Source: a bacterium
GTDB taxonomy: Bacteria > Nitrospinota_A > UBA7883 > JACRGQ01
NCBI GenBank assembly: GCA_021815535.1
Contig: JAKAGL010000016.1
Location: 1-19,448, forward strand
DNA: 19,448 bases
Reading direction: 5' to 3'
Shown here: positions 7,564-14,745 of the stretch, one piece after another
Numbering within the stretch: position 1 is the stretch's first letter
Layout of the letters: the number at the start of each line of letters is the position of its first letter
Notes under the pieces: generated by a model
Database searches by the model: none
What the model saw: only the letters and a program-made list of their open reading frames with translations
Told to the model about the DNA's origin: nothing
Position numbers and translations under genes: made by a program

Positions 7564-7820
7564 AAGGTGGATTGACCGCCGTCGACACGCCCCGTGGCGC
7601 GGCTCATGCCCGGGTGTGCTAGAATCCCTCATGCCAAATACGGGATTTTTCCCTTGCGGCAGCCTTATTTAGAAAAAACTCCCCTGTTGGACAGGTTGGA
7701 TTTTTTTCCGCCATGCGGCAGCCGGCATCCCGCCGGACAATTGCTTATTTTCAAGATCGGCGGCGGAATGGGTACAGCGGACATGAACAAAGAAACGATT
7801 TACTGGAACGATAAACGGCA
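7564..7820 (+). other. 257-bp non-coding leader before the radical SAM/polyketide cluster
   Basis: No credible gene is seen. Towards the plus strand there is an extended -10-like TGCTAGAAT (7617-7625) without a good -35. Small foldable pieces follow: GGGA/TCCC around four T (7642-7653), CCTGT/ACAGG around TGG (7683-7695) followed by a seven-T run (7701-7707), and a direct repeat of TGCGGCAGCC (7655-7664 and 7714-7723). The leader of the six-gene cluster therefore has capacity for secondary structure. It could hold a terminator for the LOG operon, a promoter and a regulatory 5' UTR, but no known riboswitch consensus is matched. Confidence 0.4.
7683..7707 (+). terminator. Weak intrinsic-terminator-like hairpin and T-run
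   Basis: CCTGT pairs with ACAGG around a three-base loop, followed five bases later by seven T. The short stem and the gap before the T-run make it a weak candidate. It could end the birA-coaX-LOG transcript or attenuate the downstream cluster. Confidence 0.25.
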
Positions 7821-9257
7821 ATGAAAATACTTCTCATCGCGATGCCCGATGCATCCAGCAACTTTCACCGGATGATACGCGTGCCGAACCTCGGGCTTTG
7901 CTCGCTTGCCGCCGCCGTGCCGCAGCACGATGCGCGGGTGCTCGATCTGGTGCTGGTTCACCGCGGGATACGCCGCTATCTGCAAAACTACCTTGCCGAA
8001 TTCCGCCCCGATGTGGTCGGCATCGGCAGCATGAGCTTCCAGTACGAAAGCGCCCGGACGGTGATGGCGATCGTCCGTGAATTCGATCCCGCCATACCGA
8101 TCGTGGTGGGGGGATACCACGCATCGATGGTGCCGGACGAGCTGGAGAAAGACCCGTTCGATTTCCTTATCAGGGGCGAAGGGGAAACCCCCTTTGCCCG
8201 GCTGATCGAGGCGCTTGCCTCACACCGATCCTTAACGTCCGCATCCGCCACGGCGGCATTTGCCGCCATTCCCGGGCTTTCCTGGCGCAACGGAGCGGAA
8301 GTGGTGCACAACCCTCCCGGCGAGCTGGCCGCGGTGGACTTCCTGCCGCTGCCGAACCGCAAAGCGCGCGTGCTGGCCGGTTTCACCTATCTGACAAAAA
8401 AAATGGACGTGGTGGAAACCTCGCGCGGCTGCACGCTGAAATGCAGCTTCTGCTCCATCACCAACATGTACGGGCGCAGTTTCCGCCGCTACCCCATCGA
8501 GCGGGTGATCGCCGACCTCAAACAGCTTAAGGAAGACGGCGTACAAACGGTGCTGATCGTGGACGACAACATCACCCTTGACGTGCCCCGCCTGAAACGG
8601 CTGTGCGACGCCATCGCCGAGAACGGGCTCAACAGCATGGAGTACATCGTGCAAGCCTCGGTGCTCGGCATCGCTAGCGACCCGGAGCTGGCGCCGAAAA
8701 TGGCGCGGGCGAACTTCTACTTGGTGTTCCTCGGCATCGAGTCGACGCACCAGAAAAACCTCGCCTTCCTCAAGAAGGGGAATATCAAGGAACGGGCGGA
8801 TCAGGCCATCGCCCTCCTGCGCGCCAACAATATCGCCATCCTCGGCGGCTTCATCATCGGAAACCCCGACGACACGGCCGAGGACGTGAAGGCGGTGTTC
8901 GATTACGCCAAATCGCTGAAGGTGGATCTGGCGGTCGTGCAGTGCCTTACCCCCTACCCCAACACCGAATTGCGGCGCGAACTGCTGGATAGGGGGCTGG
9001 TGACAAATGCCGCCAACCTGCGCCGCTACAACGGCTTCATCTGCAACGTCAAAACGAACCACCTTTCAAATAAACAGCTCAGCCGCCTGATGAACTGGGA
9101 GAATATAAAAATGTTCTTCAGCCCCGTCTGGTTCAAAGACAACAACTTCGTCAAACGGCGCGAGAAGGGGGCGCTCAAGGTGATGATCAACAATCTTGAA
9201 TATTTCCGCGCGTGGTTCACCGGCGACCAATTCGCCTCGCGCCACCGCTTCGACTGA
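7821..9257 (+). CDS. B12-binding-type radical SAM protein (cluster gene 1)
   Basis: The 478-residue protein has the two-domain plan of cobalamin-binding radical SAM enzymes. A Rossmann-like B12-binding domain (about 1-135) shows VVGIGSMSFQY (65-75), IVVGGYHASMVP (94-105) and FLIRGEGETPF (115-125). A radical SAM core (about 195-400) has the cluster-binding CxxxCxxC as RGCTLKCSFC (Cys204, Cys208, Cys211), then VDDNITLD and FLGIES (303-308). The C-terminal 70 residues are basic and aromatic. The classical DxHxxG base-off cobalamin motif is not seen, as in many of these proteins. Members methylate or rearrange unactivated carbons in lipids, tetrapyrroles and antibiotics. The substrate here is unknown; linkage to a type III PKS and lipid-transport genes suggests a lipid. 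An exporter gene follows 22 bp later. Confidence 0.9.
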   Translation: MKILLIAMPDASSNFHRMIRVPNLGLCSLAAAVPQHDARVLDLVLVHRGIRRYLQNYLAEFRPDVVGIGSMSFQYESARTVMAIVREFDPAIPIVVGGYHASMVPDELEKDPFDFLIRGEGETPFARLIEALASHRSLTSASATAAFAAIPGLSWRNGAEVVHNPPGELAAVDFLPLPNRKARVLAGFTYLTKKMDVVETSRGCTLKCSFCSITNMYGRSFRRYPIERVIADLKQLKEDGVQTVLIVDDNITLDVPRLKRLCDAIAENGLNSMEYIVQASVLGIASDPELAPKMARANFYLVFLGIESTHQKNLAFLKKGNIKERADQAIALLRANNIAILGGFIIGNPDDTAEDVKAVFDYAKSLKVDLAVVQCLTPYPNTELRRELLDRGLVTNAANLRRYNGFICNVKTNHLSNKQLSRLMNWENIKMFFSPVWFKDNNFVKRREKGALKVMINNLEYFRAWFTGDQFASRHRFD

Positions 9258-9279
9258 TGGAAATAACGGAGAAACGGAT

Positions 9280-11478
9280 ATGACGCGGCTGTTCAAAACC
9301 CTGCTTCGCAGGCCGGCAGCCGTGCTGTTCCTGGCGCTGCTGTTGGCCAGCCCCGCGTTGTGGCTGGCGACGCGCCTGACGGTAGACAGTTCCACCGAAA
9401 TGTTCTTCGCCGAGGGCGACCCGGACCGCGCCGTCTATCAGCGCTTCGTGGACCAATTTGGCAGCGACGAACTTATGTTCGTGATGGTCAACACCGGGAA
9501 AAACAACGAGGCGCTTGCCGAAGCCGACTCGCTGGCGGCCGATCTTGCCGTCATCAAGGGAGTCGCCGGCGTTTTCAATCCGGTGGACAAATACCGCACT
9601 ATGGTGCCCGGCTTGCCCGGCGGCGGACCGGACTACGAGGCCATCCGGCAAAAAGCCGACACAAACCCGTATGAACGCGACACGCCGCTCATTTCCTTCG
9701 AAAAGCATTACCTGATCTTCATGTTGAAAGTGGGCACGGCTACCTCCAGCGAGCGGGGGGAAATATTCATGGCGGCGCAACGGCTGCTGCAAAAAAAAGG
9801 CTTTGGCCCTGACCGGGTTACCATCGCCGGCCAACCGGTGTTAAACCACTATCTGGGGGAAACGCCCAAAGAGGTTGGCAAGGTATTCCTGCCCATCCTG
9901 CTCGTCATCACCTTCGGGCTGCTCTATTTTCTCTTCCGTGACTGGCGGTTGATATTGGCGCCGTTGCTGCTTATCGGCTTCATCGAGATCTTTGTTTTTG
10001 GCATGGTGGGTTTCTTCCGCGAACCGCTCAACATCATCACCACCATCGTGCCCGTACTGCTGTTCATCGTCACCCTTGCGGCATCCATCCATATCCTCGA
10101 ACAGTTCGCCGCCACGTGGCACGAGGGGGTGGAGGCAGAGGACGCCCTGCTGGAAACGCTGAAAGACAAACTCTGGCCAAGCGCCTTCGCGCTCACCACC
10201 GACGCCATAGGGTTCGGCTCGCTGGCATGGAGCCGCATTGCGCCGATAAAACACTTGGGCATTTACATGGCCTACGGATGCGGCGTGGCATTTGTGGGCC
10301 TTTTCCTCGTCTTCCCCGCGATCATAATGCTGCTGGCGAAAAAACGGCATGATGTTCCTCCCGTCGATCTCTCCCCCTTCTATCACCGGATCATTCTCTT
10401 TGCCCGCGCCTGGGCATGGCCTTTGATCGTGCTGGGGGCGATGCCGGTGATCTACGCCGCATGGATGCTGCCGAAAGCGGAGTTTCAGACCAACGGCCTG
10501 CTTTACTTCGACAAATCAAGCTACATCCGCACCTCCACCCGGCTTTTCGAGGAAATGGGGCTGGGGATGACCAGCATGGAAATCGTGCTGGAAGGAAAGC
10601 CGAACGACTTCACCAACCCGGAAAAGCTGGCGCAACTCGACGCGCTGACCACCGAGCTGCGGGCCATTCCGGGAGTGCAAAGCGCCTACTCCCCCTCGTC
10701 GCTTCTGCGCGAGGCGCACGGGATCTTCTCGGACGACTACACCCTTCCCCCCGATTACATCATCGACCAGATATTTCAGGCCCCGGCGGTTTCCGGCATG
10801 CTTCAGGCCTATACGAACCGCGAGTTTTCCCGCGCGAGAATCAGCGTGAGGATGAAGACCATCGGGCTGGACGAGTACCGCACGATACGGGATCGGGCCA
10901 GGGAAGCCCTTGAAAAAAGCCCCCTGCCCGCCGCGGCGAACGCGGTCATCACCGGCCAATTCCCGCTGATACTGAACGTGCAACGCGACCTGATGGATAC
11001 GCTCAACTCCAGTTTTGCCTCCAGCTTCCTCACCATCATGGTCTGCTTTCTGGTCCTCCTGCGGAGCGTGAAGCTGGCGTTGCTGGCGATGATCCCTAAT
11101 GTGATACCGGTCTTTATCATCGTTTCGTTCATGTTTTTAGCCGGCATCAAGTTCGACATCGGGAACATCATGATCGCCAGTGTGCTGTTGGGGATCGCGG
11201 TGGACGACACCGCCCATTTCCTCTACCAAATAAAGGCGCACCGCCATAAAGAGGATCTGACGGAAATACTCTGGGAAGCGTTCGACAGCACGGGAGCCGC
11301 CATTTTCTACACTGCGATCATTCTCACCTCTGGATTCGCCGTATTTTCGTTTTCCAGCTTCCTCCCCACTCGCCAATTCGGCATACTGGCGGCGATAGCC
11401 ATTGCTTTCGCCCTGCTCTGCGACCTGTTAATATTACCGGCCGTAATGTTCGTAACAAATTCCCGGCCGGAATCATAA
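9280..11478 (+). CDS. RND-superfamily (MMPL/HpnN-like) exporter
   Basis: This is a 732-residue inner-membrane transporter in the COG1033-like RND group, which moves lipids such as hopanoids or glycolipids. The twofold repeat is plain. Helix 1 (11-31) is followed by a periplasmic loop (32-200) and five more helices (202-352); helix 7 (376-396) is followed by a second periplasmic loop (397-580) and five helices (582-725). The proton-relay region GIAVDDTAHFL (638-648) has adjacent Asp642-Asp643, as in RND/MMPL proteins. The frame is open 84 bases upstream into the preceding gene, but the ATG at 9280 follows GGAG (9268-9271) at normal spacing and begins MTRLFKTLLRRP, so I use it. It lies between a radical SAM gene and yceI, which suggests it exports the cluster's product. 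Substrate unknown. Confidence 0.9.
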   Translation: MTRLFKTLLRRPAAVLFLALLLASPALWLATRLTVDSSTEMFFAEGDPDRAVYQRFVDQFGSDELMFVMVNTGKNNEALAEADSLAADLAVIKGVAGVFNPVDKYRTMVPGLPGGGPDYEAIRQKADTNPYERDTPLISFEKHYLIFMLKVGTATSSERGEIFMAAQRLLQKKGFGPDRVTIAGQPVLNHYLGETPKEVGKVFLPILLVITFGLLYFLFRDWRLILAPLLLIGFIEIFVFGMVGFFREPLNIITTIVPVLLFIVTLAASIHILEQFAATWHEGVEAEDALLETLKDKLWPSAFALTTDAIGFGSLAWSRIAPIKHLGIYMAYGCGVAFVGLFLVFPAIIMLLAKKRHDVPPVDLSPFYHRIILFARAWAWPLIVLGAMPVIYAAWMLPKAEFQTNGLLYFDKSSYIRTSTRLFEEMGLGMTSMEIVLEGKPNDFTNPEKLAQLDALTTELRAIPGVQSAYSPSSLLREAHGIFSDDYTLPPDYIIDQIFQAPAVSGMLQAYTNREFSRARISVRMKTIGLDEYRTIRDRAREALEKSPLPAAANAVITGQFPLILNVQRDLMDTLNSSFASSFLTIMVCFLVLLRSVKLALLAMIPNVIPVFIIVSFMFLAGIKFDIGNIMIASVLLGIAVDDTAHFLYQIKAHRHKEDLTEILWEAFDSTGAAIFYTAIILTSGFAVFSFSSFLPTRQFGILAAIAIAFALLCDLLILPAVMFVTNSRPES

Positions 11479-11489
11479 GGAGAACGACC

Positions 11490-12110
11490 ATGAACTCTAT
11501 GCTCCGAACCCTCGCGTTCGCCGCGCTCATTGCCGCAGCCCCGGCCGCGGCGGGCGCCGCCGAGTACACCCTCACGCCGGCCGATGGCGTTATCGGCTTC
11601 AAACTCGATTCCACACTGCACATGGTTCACGGCAACGCCAAGCAGTTCACCGTTAAGGTGAATGTTCCCGATGCCGGAACGCAAGGGGGGATGACGGCGC
11701 TGGTGACGATCCCGGTCAAGGGGCTCGATACGGATAACAAAAACCGCGACGAGAAAATGCACAACGTATCCTTTGAAGCCGGTAAATATCCCGACATCAC
11801 CTTTGAAATGAACGTGGTGGACGGCCTGCCGCCGATGCCCTCCAGCGAAGACAGCTTTTCCGTCACCATCAAGGGAAAACTGACCATCCACGGCGTCACG
11901 CATGACACCGCCATACCGGTAACGGTGAAGCGGACCCCCAAAGGGGCGTTGGTCACTGGGTCGGTGCCAGTGGCCTTCATAAAGGATTACAACATACCGG
12001 ATCCATCGGTGTTTGTGTTCCGCGTGGAGAAAACGGCGGAGGTGATCTTCAGCCTGACGCTTCCCGCACCGCTTTTTAAAACGGCTCCGGATACGGCGGC
12101 CGGTCTATAA
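11490..12110 (+). CDS. Exported YceI-family lipid-binding protein
   Basis: YceI proteins are lipocalin-like periplasmic beta-barrels that bind isoprenoids, quinone-like or amide lipids. The 206-residue precursor has a signal peptide (1-24, MLRTLAFAALIAAAPAAAGA then AEYTL). The family pattern follows: YTLTPADGVIGFKLDSTLHM near the start, VTIPVKGLDT, RDEKMHNVSFEAGKYPDITF (about 81-100, the conserved HNVLFEAEKYP-like segment), and IKGKLTIHGVTHDTAIPV. A strong Shine-Dalgarno (AAGGAG, directly at the exporter's stop) precedes the ATG; only 11 bp separate the two genes. An exporter followed by a periplasmic lipid carrier suggests that the two hand over the same hydrophobic molecule. Confidence 0.9.
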   Translation: MNSMLRTLAFAALIAAAPAAAGAAEYTLTPADGVIGFKLDSTLHMVHGNAKQFTVKVNVPDAGTQGGMTALVTIPVKGLDTDNKNRDEKMHNVSFEAGKYPDITFEMNVVDGLPPMPSSEDSFSVTIKGKLTIHGVTHDTAIPVTVKRTPKGALVTGSVPVAFIKDYNIPDPSVFVFRVEKTAEVIFSLTLPAPLFKTAPDTAAGL

Positions 12111-12125
12111 CCCGAGGAACAAGCC

Positions 12126-13334
12126 ATGAAACTGAGCGTCGCCTGCAACTTCGATCCCGCATTGCTTGATGCGCTGAAGGGATACCCGGTCTACGAGTTA
12201 TACGGCAAAACCACCGCCGACATCATCGGCGGCGGACGGGCGTCCTTCACCCTGCCGGCGACGGGCAAGCGCAAGCTGGAAAAGTACGTAAAGAGCGTGC
12301 ACGCGGCCGGCATGAGCTTTAATTACCTCATCAATGCGTCTTGCCTGGAGAACATGGAATCGACCCGCGGCGGCCAACGGGCCATCCGCAAACTGCTGGA
12401 CTGGCTGGCGGCCATCGGCGTCGACGCGGTCACGCTGAACCATCCGCTGTTGCTCAAGATGATCAAAAAAAACTATCCGTTCCAAACCCGCATCGGCGTG
12501 TTCGCCGCTGTGAATACGGTGCAACGGGCGAAATTCTGGGAAAACGAGGGGGCGGACTGCATCTGCCTGGAGGACATCGCCGTAAACCGCGACTTTGAGC
12601 TGCTGGCGGAAATGCGCCGCGCCACCGCCTGCGATCTGCAACTGCTGGTGAACAACCACTGCTTTTACTCCTGCGCCATGTCGGGTACGCACATGAACAT
12701 GTTGTCGCATGCGTCGCAATCCAAGCACAAAAGCAAGGGATTCTACGTGGATTACTGCATGGTGCGTTGCACCGGCGACAAGCTGGCGAACCCGGTGAAC
12801 TTCATCCGCGCCAGCTGGATACGCCCTGAAGACCTGAAACACTATCAGGCGATAGGGTACGAAAACTTCAAGATCGTCGAACGGATGTCCCCCACCTGGC
12901 TGCTGGCGCTCCGCGTCAAGGCGTACGCCGAAGGGAGGTACGGCGGCAATCTGCTCGATTTGGTGCAGCCATACGGCCACAAAGAGGCCGGAATCGGGAA
13001 TACCGCCAAAGCGGCGCGCTTTTTGCGCTATCTGCTGCGGCCCCTTTCGGTGAATCCGCTCAAGTTGAACAAACTGCGGAAAATAGGCGATAAACAGGGA
13101 ATGCTCTCGTCGCTGGAAGGAACGCCGCCGGTGGTGATAGATAACGCGGCGCTGGAAGGATTCATCGACCGCTTCAAACAACAGCGCTGCGCCGATACCG
13201 ACTGCGCCTCCTGCCGCCACTGCCATACCGCGGCGGAACGGCATGTGAACGTGGACGATACGTTCCGCCATGAAACACTGGCGCTGTACGCCGATCTGAA
13301 GGAGGAGCTGGAAACCGGTAGGTTCTGGAAATAA
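12126..13334 (+). CDS. Peptidase-U32-family protein, UbiU/UbiV-like Fe-S candidate
   Basis: Despite the name, characterised relatives include UbiU/UbiV (prephenate- and iron-sulfur-dependent, oxygen-independent ring hydroxylation) and RlhA/TrhP (RNA hydroxylation). The 402-residue protein shows a TIM-barrel-like first part with ITLNHPLLL-type strands and GADCICLEDIAVNRD (142-156). The family's cysteine region follows as NNHCFYSCAMSGTHMN (176-191) and VDYCMVRC (208-215); Cys179, Cys183, Cys211 and Cys215 are the likely 4Fe-4S ligands. An extra C-terminal cluster, Cys355-x4-Cys360-x2-Cys363-x2-Cys366, could bind zinc or a second cluster. The ATG follows GAGGAAC; the next gene starts directly after its TAA. 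No proteolytic role is supported. A hydroxylation role in this pathway is my inference. Confidence 0.85.
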   Translation: MKLSVACNFDPALLDALKGYPVYELYGKTTADIIGGGRASFTLPATGKRKLEKYVKSVHAAGMSFNYLINASCLENMESTRGGQRAIRKLLDWLAAIGVDAVTLNHPLLLKMIKKNYPFQTRIGVFAAVNTVQRAKFWENEGADCICLEDIAVNRDFELLAEMRRATACDLQLLVNNHCFYSCAMSGTHMNMLSHASQSKHKSKGFYVDYCMVRCTGDKLANPVNFIRASWIRPEDLKHYQAIGYENFKIVERMSPTWLLALRVKAYAEGRYGGNLLDLVQPYGHKEAGIGNTAKAARFLRYLLRPLSVNPLKLNKLRKIGDKQGMLSSLEGTPPVVIDNAALEGFIDRFKQQRCADTDCASCRHCHTAAERHVNVDDTFRHETLALYADLKEELETGRFWK

Positions 13335-14732
13335 ATGAACATTCTCTTTATCAGCCCAAACCGCGCCCGCACGCCGTTGCCGGTGATGCCGGCGGGCGCA
13401 TGTATCGCCGCCGAAGTGGCCGCGGAGGCCGGCCATCATGTGACGATGCTGGACCTGATGTTCGAAAAAAACCCGGATGCCGCGCTCAGCCGCGCCATCG
13501 CCGGAACAGCCCCGGAAGCCGTCTGCATCTCCGTGCGCAACATCGATAACAACGCGATGGCTTCCCCCGCCTCTTACGTGGATTTTCTTCCCGGCATGGT
13601 GCAAAAGATCCGAAGCCTTTCTTCCGCGCCCGTTATCATCGGCGGCGGGGCGGTGGGGGTGATGCCCGGCGAATTGTTGCGCCGCAGCGGGGCCGACTTC
13701 GCCATTACCGGCGATGCCGGGAACGGCTTTACCGGTTTGTTGCAACGGATTGCGGACGGCACACAAAGCGCGGCGTCGCCGGCGGTGTTGCCCGGCTCCA
13801 CCGCGGGAGACAGCCACACCCCGATCGTTCCCGATTACGGCCGATGGATAAACAGCGGCCGCTACCGCGCCGCGATGGCAAGCGTGCCGGTCCGGACCAA
13901 AAGCGGCTGCGGCTTTGCCTGCGCCTATTGCACCTACGGATCGATCAACGGAAAAAAAGTGAAGAGACGCGGTCCCGCCGAGGTGGCGCGCGCCATCGAA
14001 AAAGGGATCGCGCAGGGCTTCCGCGATTTCGAGTTCGTCGACGACGTGTTCAACTTTCCGAAGGAACATGCCATCGCCGTCTGCCGCGCCATTGCGCCGC
14101 TGCGCGGCCAGGCGCGGTTTCAATGTCTGGAACTGAACCCGCTTTTTCTGGACGACGAGTTATTAACGGAGATGGAGCGCGCGGGGTTTAATGCCATCGG
14201 CGTGACGGTGGAAAGCGCATCGGACAAAGTGTTGCGCGGTTTGGATAAAGGGTACGGCGCAAAGGAAGTGCGCGCCGCGGCGGCGGCGGTGTCGCGGCAC
14301 GGTATTCGGTGCATGTGGCTCTTCATGCTGGGAGGACCCGGTGAAACGGAGGAGACGGTGCGGCAGACGCTGGCTTTCGCCGAAGGGGCGATGCGTCCCG
14401 GCGACATGGGTTACATCACGTGCGGTATCCGCCTCTATCCCGGCACCCCGCTGGCACAAACAGCACGGGCCGAGGGGCTTCTGGCCGCCACGCCGGATGA
14501 GATGCTGGAGCCTTTCTTTTACTGCTCGCCGGCAATCCCGTTTCCGGCCATGCAGAATATGGTGGAGGATGCGGCGCGGCGCAATCCACAGTTTCATATC
14601 GCCGGGGAACGGCATCCCCGTTTTGCAAATTCGTTATTAAAAATTGGCGGGCTCCTTGGCCTGCGGCCACCGCTATGGCAATACTCCCCCATGATGAAGC
14701 GAACGCTCAACGTATTGAGCTTTCACCCCTGA
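13335..14732 (+). CDS. B12-binding-type radical SAM protein (cluster gene 5)
   Basis: This is a second, divergent member of the cobalamin-type radical SAM group, 465 residues long. The N-terminal Rossmann-like domain (1-145) includes PAGACIAAEVAAEAGHHVTM (19-38), VIIGGGAVGVMP (100-111) and ITGDAGNGF (124-132), where the usual GEGE of the family is replaced by GDAGN. The radical SAM core has RTKSGCGFACAYCTYGSING (187-206) with Cys192, Cys196 and Cys199, then FVDDVFNFP (234-242), VTVESASD (290-297) and LFMLGGPGET (329-338). The K(S/R)GCxxxCxYCTY form is one I associate with B12/rSAM proteins in lipid clusters. The TAA of the U32 gene abuts its ATG (TAAATG), so the two are likely coupled; the synthase follows 13 bp later. 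The reaction is unknown. Confidence 0.88.
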   Translation: MNILFISPNRARTPLPVMPAGACIAAEVAAEAGHHVTMLDLMFEKNPDAALSRAIAGTAPEAVCISVRNIDNNAMASPASYVDFLPGMVQKIRSLSSAPVIIGGGAVGVMPGELLRRSGADFAITGDAGNGFTGLLQRIADGTQSAASPAVLPGSTAGDSHTPIVPDYGRWINSGRYRAAMASVPVRTKSGCGFACAYCTYGSINGKKVKRRGPAEVARAIEKGIAQGFRDFEFVDDVFNFPKEHAIAVCRAIAPLRGQARFQCLELNPLFLDDELLTEMERAGFNAIGVTVESASDKVLRGLDKGYGAKEVRAAAAAVSRHGIRCMWLFMLGGPGETEETVRQTLAFAEGAMRPGDMGYITCGIRLYPGTPLAQTARAEGLLAATPDEMLEPFFYCSPAIPFPAMQNMVEDAARRNPQFHIAGERHPRFANSLLKIGGLLGLRPPLWQYSPMMKRTLNVLSFHP

Positions 14733-14745
14733 TAAGGAACGCAAC

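Noticed and set aside
7720..7736. A stretch resembling the B12 box of cobalamin riboswitches (AGCCGGCATCCCGCC), ahead of a B12-type radical SAM gene
   Set aside because: Only about ten of sixteen consensus positions agree, and the rest of the cobalamin core (the GCCACTG-type element and the usual upstream pairing) is not visible. A covariance-model search would settle it; I do not call a riboswitch.
7594..7824. 76-codon plus-strand frame in the leader
   Set aside because: No Shine-Dalgarno, no recognisable domain, and it runs across the hairpins and T-run into the radical SAM start.
12198..14123. 641-codon minus-strand open frame opposite the U32 and radical SAM genes
   Set aside because: Its composition (many Ala, Arg, His, Gly), lack of motifs and overlap with two clear conserved genes mark it as a shadow of GC-rich coding sequence.
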